Shown: one piece after another, positions 46,220-56,175 of the stretch
Layout of the letters: each line of letters begins with the position of its first letter
How positions within the stretch are numbered: the stretch's first letter is position 1
Assembly: GCF_036324505.1 (NCBI RefSeq)
Contig: NC_086350.1
Coordinates: forward strand, 22,367,640-22,431,639
Length of the DNA: 64,000 nucleotides
From: Eleginops maclovinus
Taxonomy: Eukaryota; Chordata; Actinopteri; Perciformes; Eleginopidae
Direction of reading: 5' to 3'
The notes under the pieces: model-generated
What the model was told of the DNA's origin: nothing
Database searches by the model: none
What the model saw: the letters and a program-made list of their open reading frames with translations, nothing else
Translations under genes and position numbers: made by a program

Positions 46220-46235
46220 GGCCCTTTTAAGGGCC
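46220..46235 (+). terminator. Histone 3' stem-loop, GGCCC variant (H4)
   Basis: GGCCCTTTTAAGGGCC: relative to the other genes a T-A pair is replaced by C-G with pairing kept. It lies 29 bp after the stop. Confidence 0.93.
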
Positions 46236-47281
46236 ACCCACATCCTCAATACAGATCTAAATTCCTTAATATAATGTGGTGCTGGTTACTTGCACCCAAA
46301 AAATATCATCGTACTATGCAAGCATTGTATCTCTAATAACTTTTATATTAGCTGCTCTCTTCCTCACCGCTCTTGTCAATCTTAGTTTGAAAATATACAC
46401 TACGTAACAAAGTATTTATGTTGCGAGGATTGGTAATATAAGAAAAGGCACTGTTCTAGAAATACACACATTCTAGATATTTGAAAGTAAATGACCCAGA
46501 CTTGTTCAAAATAAAAGACTAGGTCTCTGTTCAGTGTCCAAACTGACCTAATGCAGAGCTTAATTGTAACATGGTAGTCAGAAAATATAAATTCACTTCT
46601 CATGCCAACTATTTAAGTGAACATAAAAGTCTACATACCTGGAAGATAATTGTTTATAGTCTTCTACATTCATGATGGTCTATCAATGCAAACACATGTT
46701 GGAAACTGAAATCCACAATGTTTTATTACATAGCACCAATAAACATTTAAAAGAACACAGGAAAATCTGTTCAATGCTGTTGAAACAGGATCACGTTTAC
46801 AAGAGGAAAAACTGAATGCAGCAGCTGACCTCATTTGGGTAAATAACTGAGATAATTAACAGTTTTTATTTTGTTCTTTGAATACATTATACTGGTGTAG
46901 TTATAGATGAAAATATTGAGTTCTATCGGATGTATTTATACAGACCTGTGGCGAGAGAGAGTTGCAACTCTAAGCATGAAAAATGATTGTGAACAGCAGT
47001 ATGATGACTTGTTTCTCTGCCATGAGGAGCTGCACTTGTGCCTCCATCTTTGTGGCCATTATTTCCATACCTCAACATTTCTACTGCCTGAGCAAAATGG
47101 GTTGTATATGTGGATCATTCAACACAGTGATATCAAAGATCAGTTGAAAAACTGAACAGAAGTTATGCCAATAGTTGTATAAGTCGTAACTTATCACTTA
47201 TTTTTACACAACCGATGATTGTAAATATAGCAAATAGAAGGGGGACCGTCTGATCTTTTTGCTTAATAATTAAACTAGCTA
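46236..47281. other. Intergenic, no gene recognised
   Basis: AT-rich. An 82-codon ORF at 46907-47155 has no recognised motif and is not supported as a gene. Confidence 0.5.
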
Positions 47282-47995
47282 CACTATATAGACAAAAGTA
47301 TTGGGACATCTACACATTACACCTACAGGAGCTTTTATGACATTTGTGAGGTAACCCAGACACTGATGCTGGAGGGGAGGGGGAGGGCCTGGCTCGCAAT
47401 CTCTGTTCTAGTTCATCCCAAAAGGTGTTCAGGTCAGGGCTCTGTGCGGGCCAGTCAAGTTCTTCCACACCAAACTCATCCAACCATGCCTTTATGGACC
47501 ACTTCATCCCATGTTTGGCATTGTGCTTGGCCACGTAAGGCTTGCCATGAAGCTCCCGGCGCACAGTTATGGTGCTGATATTAATGCCAGAGCTGGTTTG
47601 GAACTCTGCATTTATTGAATCAGCAGAGTTTCGGCCACTTTTACGCAATACATGCTTCAGCACTCGGCAACCCCACTCTGTAACTTTACGTGGTCTGCCA
47701 CTTCGTGGCTGAGTTGCTGTGGCTCCTAAACATTTCCACTTTGCAATAATACCACTTACAGTTGATCGTGGACTATCTAGGAGAGAAGAAATTTCAAGGA
47801 CTGACTTTTTGTAACAGTGGCATCCTATTACAGCACCACGTTCAAATTCTGTGAGGTATTTATAATGACACATTCTTTCACCTGCAGACTGCAGGGCTAG
47901 GTGCTTGATTTCATAGACCTTTGGCAATGGGGTGGAAGGAAACACCTGAATTCAATGATTAAGAGGAGTGTCCCAATACTTTTGTCTATATAGTG
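47282..47995 (-). mobile_element. Internally deleted Tc1-like element
   Basis: A 714-bp element with inverted ends CACTATATAGACAAAAGTAT, flanked by TA on both sides (47280-47281, 47996-47997). It is about half the length of an autonomous Tc1 and keeps one shortened open frame. Confidence 0.93.
47310..47945 (-). pseudogene. Tc1 transposase with central deletion
   Basis: 211 codons, open throughout. The N-terminal half keeps the Tc1 helix-turn-helix DNA-binding region (ERGAVIGCHCYKKSVLEISS, RSTVSGIIAKWK) and the GRP motif (RSGRPRKVTEWG). The central part with the first two catalytic aspartates is deleted. The C-terminal piece (LDWPAQSPDLN then TFWDELEQRLRARP) lacks the usual PIEH stretch and so the catalytic glutamate. 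It cannot be a transposase; a DNA-binding-only protein is conceivable but unproven. Confidence 0.85.
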
Positions 47996-47999
47996 TATG

Positions 48000-48550
48000 T
48001 AGGAAAAGGTATCCTGTCAGGGTGAGCATGACCCCCTTGAAACAGCATGTGAGCCTATAGTTGCATATGTATTGATGTTAAGGTGTAGTTTGATTCCACT
48101 TGCCATAAAAACTCATCACACCACATATAAAACTTAATTATTCTACGGTACTTTAAGGAAACACCCCTGTGGCTTAGGGTCGTGCACCCCGGGGGAGAAC
48201 AGCAGTCGGACCTTGCTGTCTACCTGGTAGGTGAACGAGTTAGGAGCTCCGCTATTGTTTTATATTAATGACTTTGATTCAATACTAAGGGGTGGTTTGA
48301 GTTTTATTTTATAAACGTATAGCTCCCGAACGGTCGAGCACTTCCTGATTCATAAAAAGTGACTGTTTTTCTCTTTTTTGTTTATAAAATGGTTAGCGCT
48401 ACACGTGTAAGCTAACTTGCACTTTCTTTTTATTTTACTGTTTTCAGATGTGTGTGTGTGTGAGGACACCGGGAATGACTGTGTTAATTCTTTTACCAGG
48501 TATATTACCCTTTGTTAGCTATTGTATGTTCATTTTAATACTTATACGTG
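48000..48550. other. Intergenic, no gene recognised
   Basis: Mixed sequence with no clear feature. Confidence 0.4.
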
Positions 48551-48574
48551 GCCCGTCACAGTAGATGGGTTAAA

Positions 48575-48881
48575 GAACATAATAACAGGCCAGGGTCAAA
48601 AGAAATACTAATGACCATTCTGTATTTTGTAGGCGATCTATATCGTGGTCTATCCCTCCACCGACTCCGTCGTCCTCACCACTGTCACTGTCACTCCCAG
48701 CGTCTAACACAGCTGGCTCAAACATATATGGTTGGACTCCCAGTGGCTCTGCCACGTCGATTTCTCCATCTGATGACGGCTCAGGGGCATCAGAGAGCTC
48801 ACTGACGCTTTCATCATGTTCAGCACCAACAGAAACAGACACATTTTTGCTGAAATCACTCTCACTAGTAGTGCTAGCCAT
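48575..48881 (-). pseudogene. Lone exon resembling fish P2X7-like small genes
   Basis: Starts MASTTSESDFSKNVSVSV, is very acidic and serine-rich, then QPYMFEPAVL, a run of SDSDSGEDD, and RLQNTEW. As I recall, a repeated fish family annotated P2X purinoceptor 7-like opens this way (QPYxFEP...NTEW followed by a cysteine-rich exon). No matching second exon lies downstream on the minus strand, so it is probably an isolated fragment. The function is unknown. Confidence 0.4.
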
Positions 48882-48959
48882 GGTTGCAACACTGGTACAA
48901 TTACACTCGTGACTTCACGCGAAAGTTGTCGATAAAAATCGTTTTTTTCTTGTAAATGT

Positions 48960-49225
48960 TAAATGGACTTTTACTTATATAGCGCTTTATCCAGTCTTTT
49001 CGACCCCTCAAAGCACTTTACATACTACATGTCATTCATCCCATTCACACAGAGCAGTACAGTCTTTGTAACTACCTTTCACACACATTCATACACCGTT
49101 GGCCATGCCATCGGGAGCAAATTGGGGTTAGGTATCTTGCCCAAGAATACATCGACATGTTGACTGCTAGGGCTAGGATCGAACCCACAACCTTCTGGTT
49201 GAAAGACGCTGCGACGTAGTGCGGT
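48960..49225 (-). mobile_element. tRNA-derived SINE (minus orientation)
   Basis: The minus strand has GTGGGTTCGATCC, a near-ideal pol III B box, preceded by a tRNA-like head. The body (CTTGGGCAAGATACC) and the tail with AGCGCTATATAAG follow the fish SINE pattern. Confidence 0.65.
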
Positions 49226-49389
49226 TGCCCAAAGTCGCTCAATTATTCTGCTTGTGCTCCCCAAAAATACAAGAATTTCACCAAACAATCAAGTAATATA
49301 CATAGAACTGAACTGCTATCCCTATTTAAGTAAACAAAACCCGTTTCAGTAGGTCTTTAAGTGCAGTACTTAAGTAAATGTACTTAGTT

Positions 49390-49740
49390 ACTTTCAAGTT
49401 TCAAGGCTTTATTGGTCATATGCACAGCATATACAACGTATATGTTGGCAATGAAAATCTTATGTTGCGTGCTCCTCCAACAACTCAACATACATGGTGC
49501 AAATAAGATAAATAAAATATTGCAAAAAGAGAGAAGAATATTTACAATAACAACAATAAAGATTTGAGGATGTGAAATATATACATATGTGGAATACATT
49601 GAAAGTATTTAAATACTTTACACTGTTGAATGAGGAGGTATGGACAGATGCATATATTACGTATAGCAGATGTATATGGCAGATATGTATAATATATAGA
49701 TATGTGTACTATAAACAGATATGTATGGCAGATGTGTATA

Positions 49741-49772
<32 letters not shown>

Positions 49773-52755
49773 ACTATAAAAAGATGTGAGTAGACATTCA
49801 CACAGCTCAGGAGTTCAGCAGTCTTATAGCCTGTGGTATAAAACTGTCTCTGAGTCTGGTAGTCTTGGTCCGGATGCTGCGGTACCGTCTGCCAGACGGC
49901 AGCAGACAGAACAGATTGTTGCTGGGGTGATTGGGGTCCTTTAATATCCTACCGGCCTTCTTCCTACACCGCTGGGTGTAGAGGTCCTCCATGGATGGCA
50001 GCTCCGTCCTGGTGATGTGCTGAGCAGTTTTCACCACCCTCTGTAGAGTCTTACGGTTGAGGGCGATGCAACTGCCATACCAGGCGGTGATGCAGCCAGT
50101 CAGGATACTCTCGATGGTGCACCTGTAGAAGTTGCAGAGTATCCTGGAGTCCATGTTGAACTTCCGCAGCCTGAGGAGGAAGAAGAGCCGCTGTCGAGCC
50201 GTCTTGGATATGACCCTGGTGTGATGTGTCCATGTCAGGTCCTCACTGATGTTTACCCCGAGGAACCTGAAGCTGCTGACTCTCTCCACAGGAGTCCCGT
50301 CGATGGTGATGGGTGTGTGTGCCTCTCTCTGCCTCTTCCTGTAGTCCACAATCAGCTCCTTTGTTTTGCTGACGTTGAGATGGAGGTTGTTGTCCTGGCA
50401 CCAAGATGTCAGGGCTCTGACCTCCTCTCTGTACGCCGTCTCGTCGCCGTCTGTGATCAGGCCGATGTCGGTCGTGTCGTCAGCAAACTTGATGATGGTG
50501 TTGGAGCTGTGTGTGGCCACGCAGTCGTGCGTGAACAGGGAGTAGAGGAGAGGGCTGAGCACACAACCCTGAGGGGCTCCGGTGTTGAGGGTCAAGGTGG
50601 AGGATGTGATGTTCCCCATCCGCACTGCCTGGGATCTGCCCGTTAGGAAGCTCATGATCCAGTCACAGAGGGCGCTGTTGAGCCCAAGGTCCCTGAGCTT
50701 AATGATGAGCTTGGAGGGCACAATGGTGTTGAATGCTGAACTGTAGTCAATGAACAGCATTCTCACATAAGTGTTCCTCTGGTCCAGGTGGGAGAGGGCA
50801 GTGTGGAGGGTGAGGGAGATGGCATCATCCGTGGACCTGTTTGCTCTGTAGGCAAACTGCAGGGGGTCCAGTGAGTCAGGGAGGGAGGAGGTGATAAAAG
50901 TTTTGACTAACCGCTCAAAGCACTTCATGATGATGGAGGTGAGTGCAACTGGGCGGTAGTCATTGAGGCAGATGGGTTTTGTCTTTTTGGGGACAGGGAC
51001 AATGATGGACTCTTTAAAACATGTGGGGACTACAGACTGGAGCAGTGACCTATTGAAAATGTCTGTGAACACATCTGCCAGCTGAACTGCACACACCTTG
51101 AGAGCACGGCCAGGGATGCCATCAGGTCCAGGAGCCCTGTGTGCGTTGATCCTTTTCAGAGATCTACACACATCTGCACTGGTTAAAACCAGTGAGCAGG
51201 GATCCTGGGCCTTCTGTGCCTCCACAGCCGGGGGCTTCTCAAAGCGTGCATAAAATGTGTTCAGTTCATCTGGGAGAGATGCAGACACTTCCTCAGCACC
51301 ACTCGTTGTCCTTTTGTAGTCTGTTATTGTTTTTAGTCCAGACCACATATTTCTGGCGTTGGAGCCCTTGTAGTTCGACTCCACCTTGTCCCTGTATTGT
51401 CTTTTCGCACTGCTAATAGCTCTCCGGAGTGCATACCTGGAATTCCTGTACTCATCCAAATCACCGCCGCTGTGCGCGATGGCCCGTGCTTTAAGTTTAG
51501 CTCGGACCTCGCCGTTTATCCAGGGCTTCTCATTTGGGAATGTCCGTACAGTAATCCGCGGCACGACGTCATCGATGCATTTGCCGATGTAGCAAATGAC
51601 CGCGTCAGTGTGTGTGTTTATATCGTCCTCCTCAAACACACACCACTCCGTGATGCCAAAGCAGTGGCGGAGAGCAGAGTCAGACTGCTCGGACCAACGC
51701 TGCACTGTCCTTGTCACAGGTCGGTCCCTCTTCAGTCTCTGCCGGTAAACGGGGAGCAGAAGAAGAGATATGTGGTCTGACTTGCCGAAGGGGGGGCGGG
51801 GGAGGGCTTTATATCCATGCCGGAAAGGAGTGTAAACATGGTCCAGTGTATTTCCACCGCGCGTGGGGCAGCTGACGTGCTGATAGTATTTCGGCAGGAC
51901 TTTCTTCATGTTGGCTCTGTTAAAATCCCCGGCCACAATAAATGCGGCCTCTGGCCGAGAAGTCTCTGTCCTGTCGATAATCCCATACAGCTCCTCCAGC
52001 GCTGTGTTGTTGTCAGCGTGCGGCGGAACATACACTGCTGTTAGAACAACAGATGTGAACTCCCTCGGCAGATAAAAAGGCCGGCATCCGATCATGATGT
52101 GCTCTAGGCTGGGAGAACAGTCCGAAGAAATGATCTCCACATCTGAGCACCAGTTGTTGTTAATCATGAAGCAGACACCTCCTCCCTTGCTCTTCCCTGA
52201 GTTTATTGTCCGGTCCTGGCGATGAATGGAGAATCCGTGTGGAGCAATGGCGGCGTCCGGTATCGTGGGGTCGAGCCAAGTCTCCGTGAAAACCAAAACA
52301 TTACAGGTCTTAATGTCCCGTTGAAATGCCACCCTGCTACGGAGTTCGTCCAGCTTATTATCCAGGGATTGGACATTTGCCAGAAGTAAACTCGGTAGAG
52401 GAGGCCTGTTTTCACGTTTCCTCAGCCTGACCAGGACCCCGGCCCGGGAACCTCGTGGTCTCTTCCTCCTGCGCTCCACAGGTAGAGCTCCAGCAGGTAA
52501 ACACGGAGACTCTCCATTGTTTGCAGGTCGTCGTGGATTATTGCTGTCCACCAGCGACCTGATGTGTAAAAGTTGTTCTCTATCATATTGGATGATAGGG
52601 CTCGCTTGGGCGGTTTGCATGTTGCAAAAAAAGTTAAAAACAACCAACAAAGTAAAACAATAAAAACACTAAGATGTGGAGTTGTTGAGGAGCTCGAGAC
52701 ACGGCAGCCATCCCTCGGCAGCCATCCTCGGCGCCATCTTGCTTCTCACCTCTGC
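49390..52755 (-). mobile_element. CR1/jockey-type LINE, nearly full length
   Basis: A non-LTR retrotransposon on the minus strand: 5' UTR near 52620-52755, one long ORF, and a 3' UTR of about 420 bp with a (TA)n patch (49739-49762) ending near 49390. No separate ORF1 is evident. Exact termini are uncertain. Confidence 0.8.
49807..52620 (-). CDS. LINE endonuclease/reverse transcriptase, intact ORF
   Basis: A start at MQTAQASPIIQYDREQLLHI gives 937 residues; an upstream in-frame ATG adds ten. The N-terminal AP endonuclease shows LANVQSLDNKLDEL, FTETWLD, AVYVPPHADN, GDFNRAN and GKSDHISLL. The reverse transcriptase shows INAHRAPGPDGIPG, NDYRPVALTS, FIDYSSAFNT, GAPQGCVLSPLLYSLFTHDC and the catalytic FADDTTD (near 50475). 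The C-terminal region ends with LPSGRRYRSI and RDSFIPQAIRLLNS, typical of fish CR1/Rex1-like elements. It would nick target DNA and reverse-transcribe its own RNA. No stop or frameshift is seen. Confidence 0.93.
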   Translation of the reverse strand: MQTAQASPIIQYDREQLLHIRSLVDSNNPRRPANNGESPCLPAGALPVERRRKRPRGSRAGVLVRLRKRENRPPLPSLLLANVQSLDNKLDELRSRVAFQRDIKTCNVLVFTETWLDPTIPDAAIAPHGFSIHRQDRTINSGKSKGGGVCFMINNNWCSDVEIISSDCSPSLEHIMIGCRPFYLPREFTSVVLTAVYVPPHADNNTALEELYGIIDRTETSRPEAAFIVAGDFNRANMKKVLPKYYQHVSCPTRGGNTLDHVYTPFRHGYKALPRPPFGKSDHISLLLLPVYRQRLKRDRPVTRTVQRWSEQSDSALRHCFGITEWCVFEEDDINTHTDAVICYIGKCIDDVVPRITVRTFPNEKPWINGEVRAKLKARAIAHSGGDLDEYRNSRYALRRAISSAKRQYRDKVESNYKGSNARNMWSGLKTITDYKRTTSGAEEVSASLPDELNTFYARFEKPPAVEAQKAQDPCSLVLTSADVCRSLKRINAHRAPGPDGIPGRALKVCAVQLADVFTDIFNRSLLQSVVPTCFKESIIVPVPKKTKPICLNDYRPVALTSIIMKCFERLVKTFITSSLPDSLDPLQFAYRANRSTDDAISLTLHTALSHLDQRNTYVRMLFIDYSSAFNTIVPSKLIIKLRDLGLNSALCDWIMSFLTGRSQAVRMGNITSSTLTLNTGAPQGCVLSPLLYSLFTHDCVATHSSNTIIKFADDTTDIGLITDGDETAYREEVRALTSWCQDNNLHLNVSKTKELIVDYRKRQREAHTPITIDGTPVERVSSFRFLGVNISEDLTWTHHTRVISKTARQRLFFLLRLRKFNMDSRILCNFYRCTIESILTGCITAWYGSCIALNRKTLQRVVKTAQHITRTELPSMEDLYTQRCRKKAGRILKDPNHPSNNLFCLLPSGRRYRSIRTKTTRLRDSFIPQAIRLLNS

Positions 52756-53480
52756 CATTTAATTAATGGAAAACATGTCATACATCTGTTTTTGTTGTGC
52801 AGTTGACACATTTGATTTAACATCAGATTTTTACCAGGTTTTTGAAATAGGGATAAGCATTGATAAACAATCCTTTGGCTTTGTCAAAGTTCGCAATGTA
52901 TTTTTCTGTATATATTTAAGTGAATTCCTTGAAAATGAAAACGTATTAACACACCCCGTTATCATTCTTAGATTATATTAGATATACTTTATTCATCCCG
53001 ATATGGGCATTTGACATAATATAATTAAAAAATTATAGATTACAAAAGTAATACAATAAAAACATAAATAGTAAACAAATACACATAAACAACATCAATG
53101 CCGTATGTAAACCATGCACAATAAATAAATATAACATAGACCAATTTACTACAAAAATAGAAGCATATAGATATAGAATATCATATACATTACAAAAGTG
53201 TGCAAAGTAGCTGGAGCTTTTTAAAATTAAGATTACAATTAAAATCTAATGAGGTAGAGTGAGTATAATAGCCTATGTACACATTTGCATATTATTCAGG
53301 GTTATTGACATTGAGATCACACATCACATGTTTTTAAAAATGTTATCACACTGTACACAAAGAGGACCATTATGCATCAAAAAACACAGCCTGTAAATAA
53401 ACTCATTAGTAAACGTGATCCAAGTACAAATCAGTTATAGAACCATTAGAGTACTTGTTCAATAACCTTTAACTTAAAAA
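52756..53480. other. AT-rich region with a LINE-tail motif
   Basis: Around 52976-53010 is AGATATACTTTATTCATCCC, a retroposon tail in reverse. The rest is AT-rich without a gene. Confidence 0.5.
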
Positions 53481-53746
53481 CAAGAAATAGCACAGTCCTC
53501 CATGCAGGGAGATCATGTTTAATTTCTCAAGTTTGACAGAGAGCAAGCCAAATGCTAACAGTAAATATCACAGTGGTGCAGATACTGTGTGCAACTGGCA
53601 AGGGAAAACTCCCTCTGTGAGGAGAAAACCTGGAGTAGAAACTGTCTCTTCTTTCTGCCCATCCTCCTGTGGTCGGGATCTGCTGCTGGACCACCTCCTA
53701 TTCCTGAGAATACAGTTAATCACTGCCGTTAATACCCTGATGTGCT

Positions 53747-56175
53747 CTATCTCCTGGAATTCAGTGAAGGTTGTGAACAGTGTTGTTTTCTTACCCGTTT
53801 TTTGTAAAACAGGATGTAGGCCGACTCCTTCCGCTGCTCACAAACAGATCCTCCAGTTGTTTCAGATACATGCGCGTCATTGAAGGTGAGCCAGCGGGTC
53901 AGATGGCTCGTCGGGATGGGCGTCGGGATGGGCATCTGGATTAACCCCATCACAGATGTAGTGTCCTAAAGAGAGAGATCGTTGTAAAAACATTAAGATG
54001 CAGCTTCAGCAGAAACGTTGATTATGTGTTTATTAAAATCATAAAAGCTTCTATATCTGCTTTCCTATCTTTTCAAGTTATACAGAATGTCTTCCTAATG
54101 ACAACTAAACTGTAGGTCCAATCAGTGTGTGATTATCTTACCTGCTTTTCCACTGTAGCCTAGATGGCTGACGACGCTGACTAGACTGTAGCAGGCGCCA
54201 TCCTTTAAAGAAACATAGAGTTAGCCTCACACACACACAAACACACACACTCACAAAATCAGCAGCAAACACAGGTCAAATCATTTTCTAATTTGTTGGC
54301 TGTTTGTTCTCAGGTGAGTTTAGTTTTTTTACCTCTTTGTAGGACACCACCATGTCTCTCTGAAGCTCGATGGGGTCGTGCAACTTCCTCAACTCGTAGG
54401 AGGAGGTGAAGCGGAAGCGCTTCATGTGCAAGATGAGCACTCTGCAGAATAAAAAGGATGGTTAAGGACTGAACACTGTTTTTTAAAAGCGTTTCTTTCA
54501 GTATGAGCTTAAAACATGTTTTAGGAATAGTAGGGCACAGCTTGGGAAAGGGATTTTTCATGATGATATAATTTCACTCACTTGGGCAGGGTCTTAAAGC
54601 AGGATCTCTGGCAGATGTTCTTCCTCCACACTCACACTTGTACTCCAACTCAGTTTCCTACAGAACAGAGACAAAGGATGTTAAACACTACATACAAACA
54701 TAACCTGTGTGTGTGTTTCAGGCTGTGAGGATATGACAGGTGAATCTTACCTGTGGTACTCCTGAATCATGTCTTCAATACAGCTAACCAGAACCAGATC
54801 CAGGGAAAGGTTTGTGAACACTTCCTGCCTTCTTGACTCAGCCCCACAACTGCACATAGAATAACAACATGTTTAAAAAATACAGCCACAGAGATCAAGA
54901 CACAACACCCTGCTAAACTGGACCAGGGAGTTTCTTAGGTGACAATGTTTTGTGATATTGTTCTGTAAGGTTTTACCTCATGCAGGTCCTGATGTTCTCC
55001 CCTTGAACACCAGGTTGCTTTCCACAGGGCACGTGTAGCCTGTTCCCATGGAAGCTGCAATGTCTTGCAGGAGGGGGACACTGTCCAAATCTGGTCCAGG
55101 ACCGAGGTCATGAACTCGTGAGCATCCTGTAAAAACACGGAAACACCCAGAGGAGTTTATAAGCAGAGCAGAAACTACAAGGAGGAGGGGAAAAAGGAAA
55201 CGTGAAACCAGCTGATTCACATTTGCTCGTAGCCACAAAATTCTGGTGCCTCAACAGACACCTCGTCCTTGAATGACTGCAGGAGGCGCATTTTACTGTT
55301 GGAGTCTCTGGATGTGTGGGCGTCTCTGATGCTCATGAACTTTCTGCAGAGCGAAAAAGAGAAGAGTTACAGCTAGTATACATTTTATTCTACAGGTTTG
55401 TGTGGTGTGGTGTGGTGTTTGTTGTGTGTGGTGTGTGTGGTGTGGTGTGTGTGGTGTGTGTGTGTGTGTGTGTGTGGTGTTGGTGTGTGTGGTGTGTGGT
55501 GTGTGTGTGCGTGCGTGCTGCGTGCGTGCGTGCTGTGTGCGTGTGTGTGTCGTTACCGTACCTTATCAGTTGGGCATCAAAAGCTGAACACCAGACTTGC
55601 TTCTGACGCTGGAAGTCCTTGACAAAGTTCCCCAGTGTCAGAAGGCTCTGAAGGCTGGAGTTCATGTAACAAGTCTGTCCAATGTTGGGAAATCTTAAAC
55701 AAAACAAAATAACAACAGTCAACATCATCACTCTCTGACCAATTAAAAACTGGAACTCATTTTTGACAGACTTGTTACCTACCCGAAAGAGATGATGTGG
55801 AGTTTTAGCCTTCACACAATCACCGAAGCCATCTGCAGTGTTTGGGGTTCTAGGAGAGGAAAAAGAAAAACACACATGGTCGATGGATGTGACAAGAAGC
55901 TTGGAAGTGAAATGGTCCTCTATCGTCCTTGGGAATCTAAGATCTTAATTGGATTGTATTTTTTTTTTTTACTCACTTTTTAAATTCCTCCTCAATGAAC
56001 CAACTCCTGTATGGCCTGCCGTTCAGGCCTGTAGCTCTGCAACAAACTCTCTTCCATGAATCAGGTTTCCCACCACAGCGGAGATGATCTCCTCCACTGC
56101 TGGGACGACAGACAACCACTTCATCCTGGTGAGACAGCTTCTGCTTGATCCTTTTGATGTGCCAGGGCTGGTGCT
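53747..56175 (-). pseudogene. Ubiquitin-specific protease, USP37-like, frameshifts present
   Basis: A multi-exon minus-strand USP (cysteine deubiquitinase). Exons with fitting GT/AG borders: 55693-55562 with the Cys box (FPNIGQTCYMNSSLQSLL), 55343-55221, 55126-54977 (DAHEFMTSVLDQI), 54849-54751 (CGAESRRQEVFTNLSLDLV), 54657-54582 (ETELEYKCECGG), 54441-54333 (VLILHMKRFRFTSS), 54202-54142 (YSLVSVVSHLGYSG), and 53965-53747 with the His box (GHYICDG, then WLTFNDAHVSET and SAYILFYK). Upstream pieces near 55850-55781 and 56172-55975 (WHIKRIKQKLSHQDEV) probably encode the N-terminal part. The frame breaks at least three times (exon 55126-54977 twice, last exon once by an extra C at DEPSD/RWLT). It is either a decayed member of a fish-expanded USP family or a gene with consensus errors. 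Confidence 0.8.
55396..55553. repeat. (GT)n-rich microsatellite in a USP intron
   Basis: GTGTGGTGTGTGTGG-type repeats fill most of the 218-bp intron 55344-55561 and stop about 8 bp from the donor. Confidence 0.9.

Noticed and set aside
46907..47155. 82-codon ORF with several Cys/His residues
   Set aside because: No recognisable zinc-finger spacing, no neighbouring exons, and no repeat of the pattern; probably chance.
47310..47945. A domesticated transposase host gene
   Set aside because: The frame is still enclosed by its own terminal repeats and TA duplications, so it is better read as a deletion derivative; a host function would need evidence of constraint.
55316..55875. Cysteine/valine ORFs on plus and His/Thr ORF on minus
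   Set aside because: Translation through a (GT)n repeat in an intron; only the part encoding the USP Cys box (55562-55693) is real.
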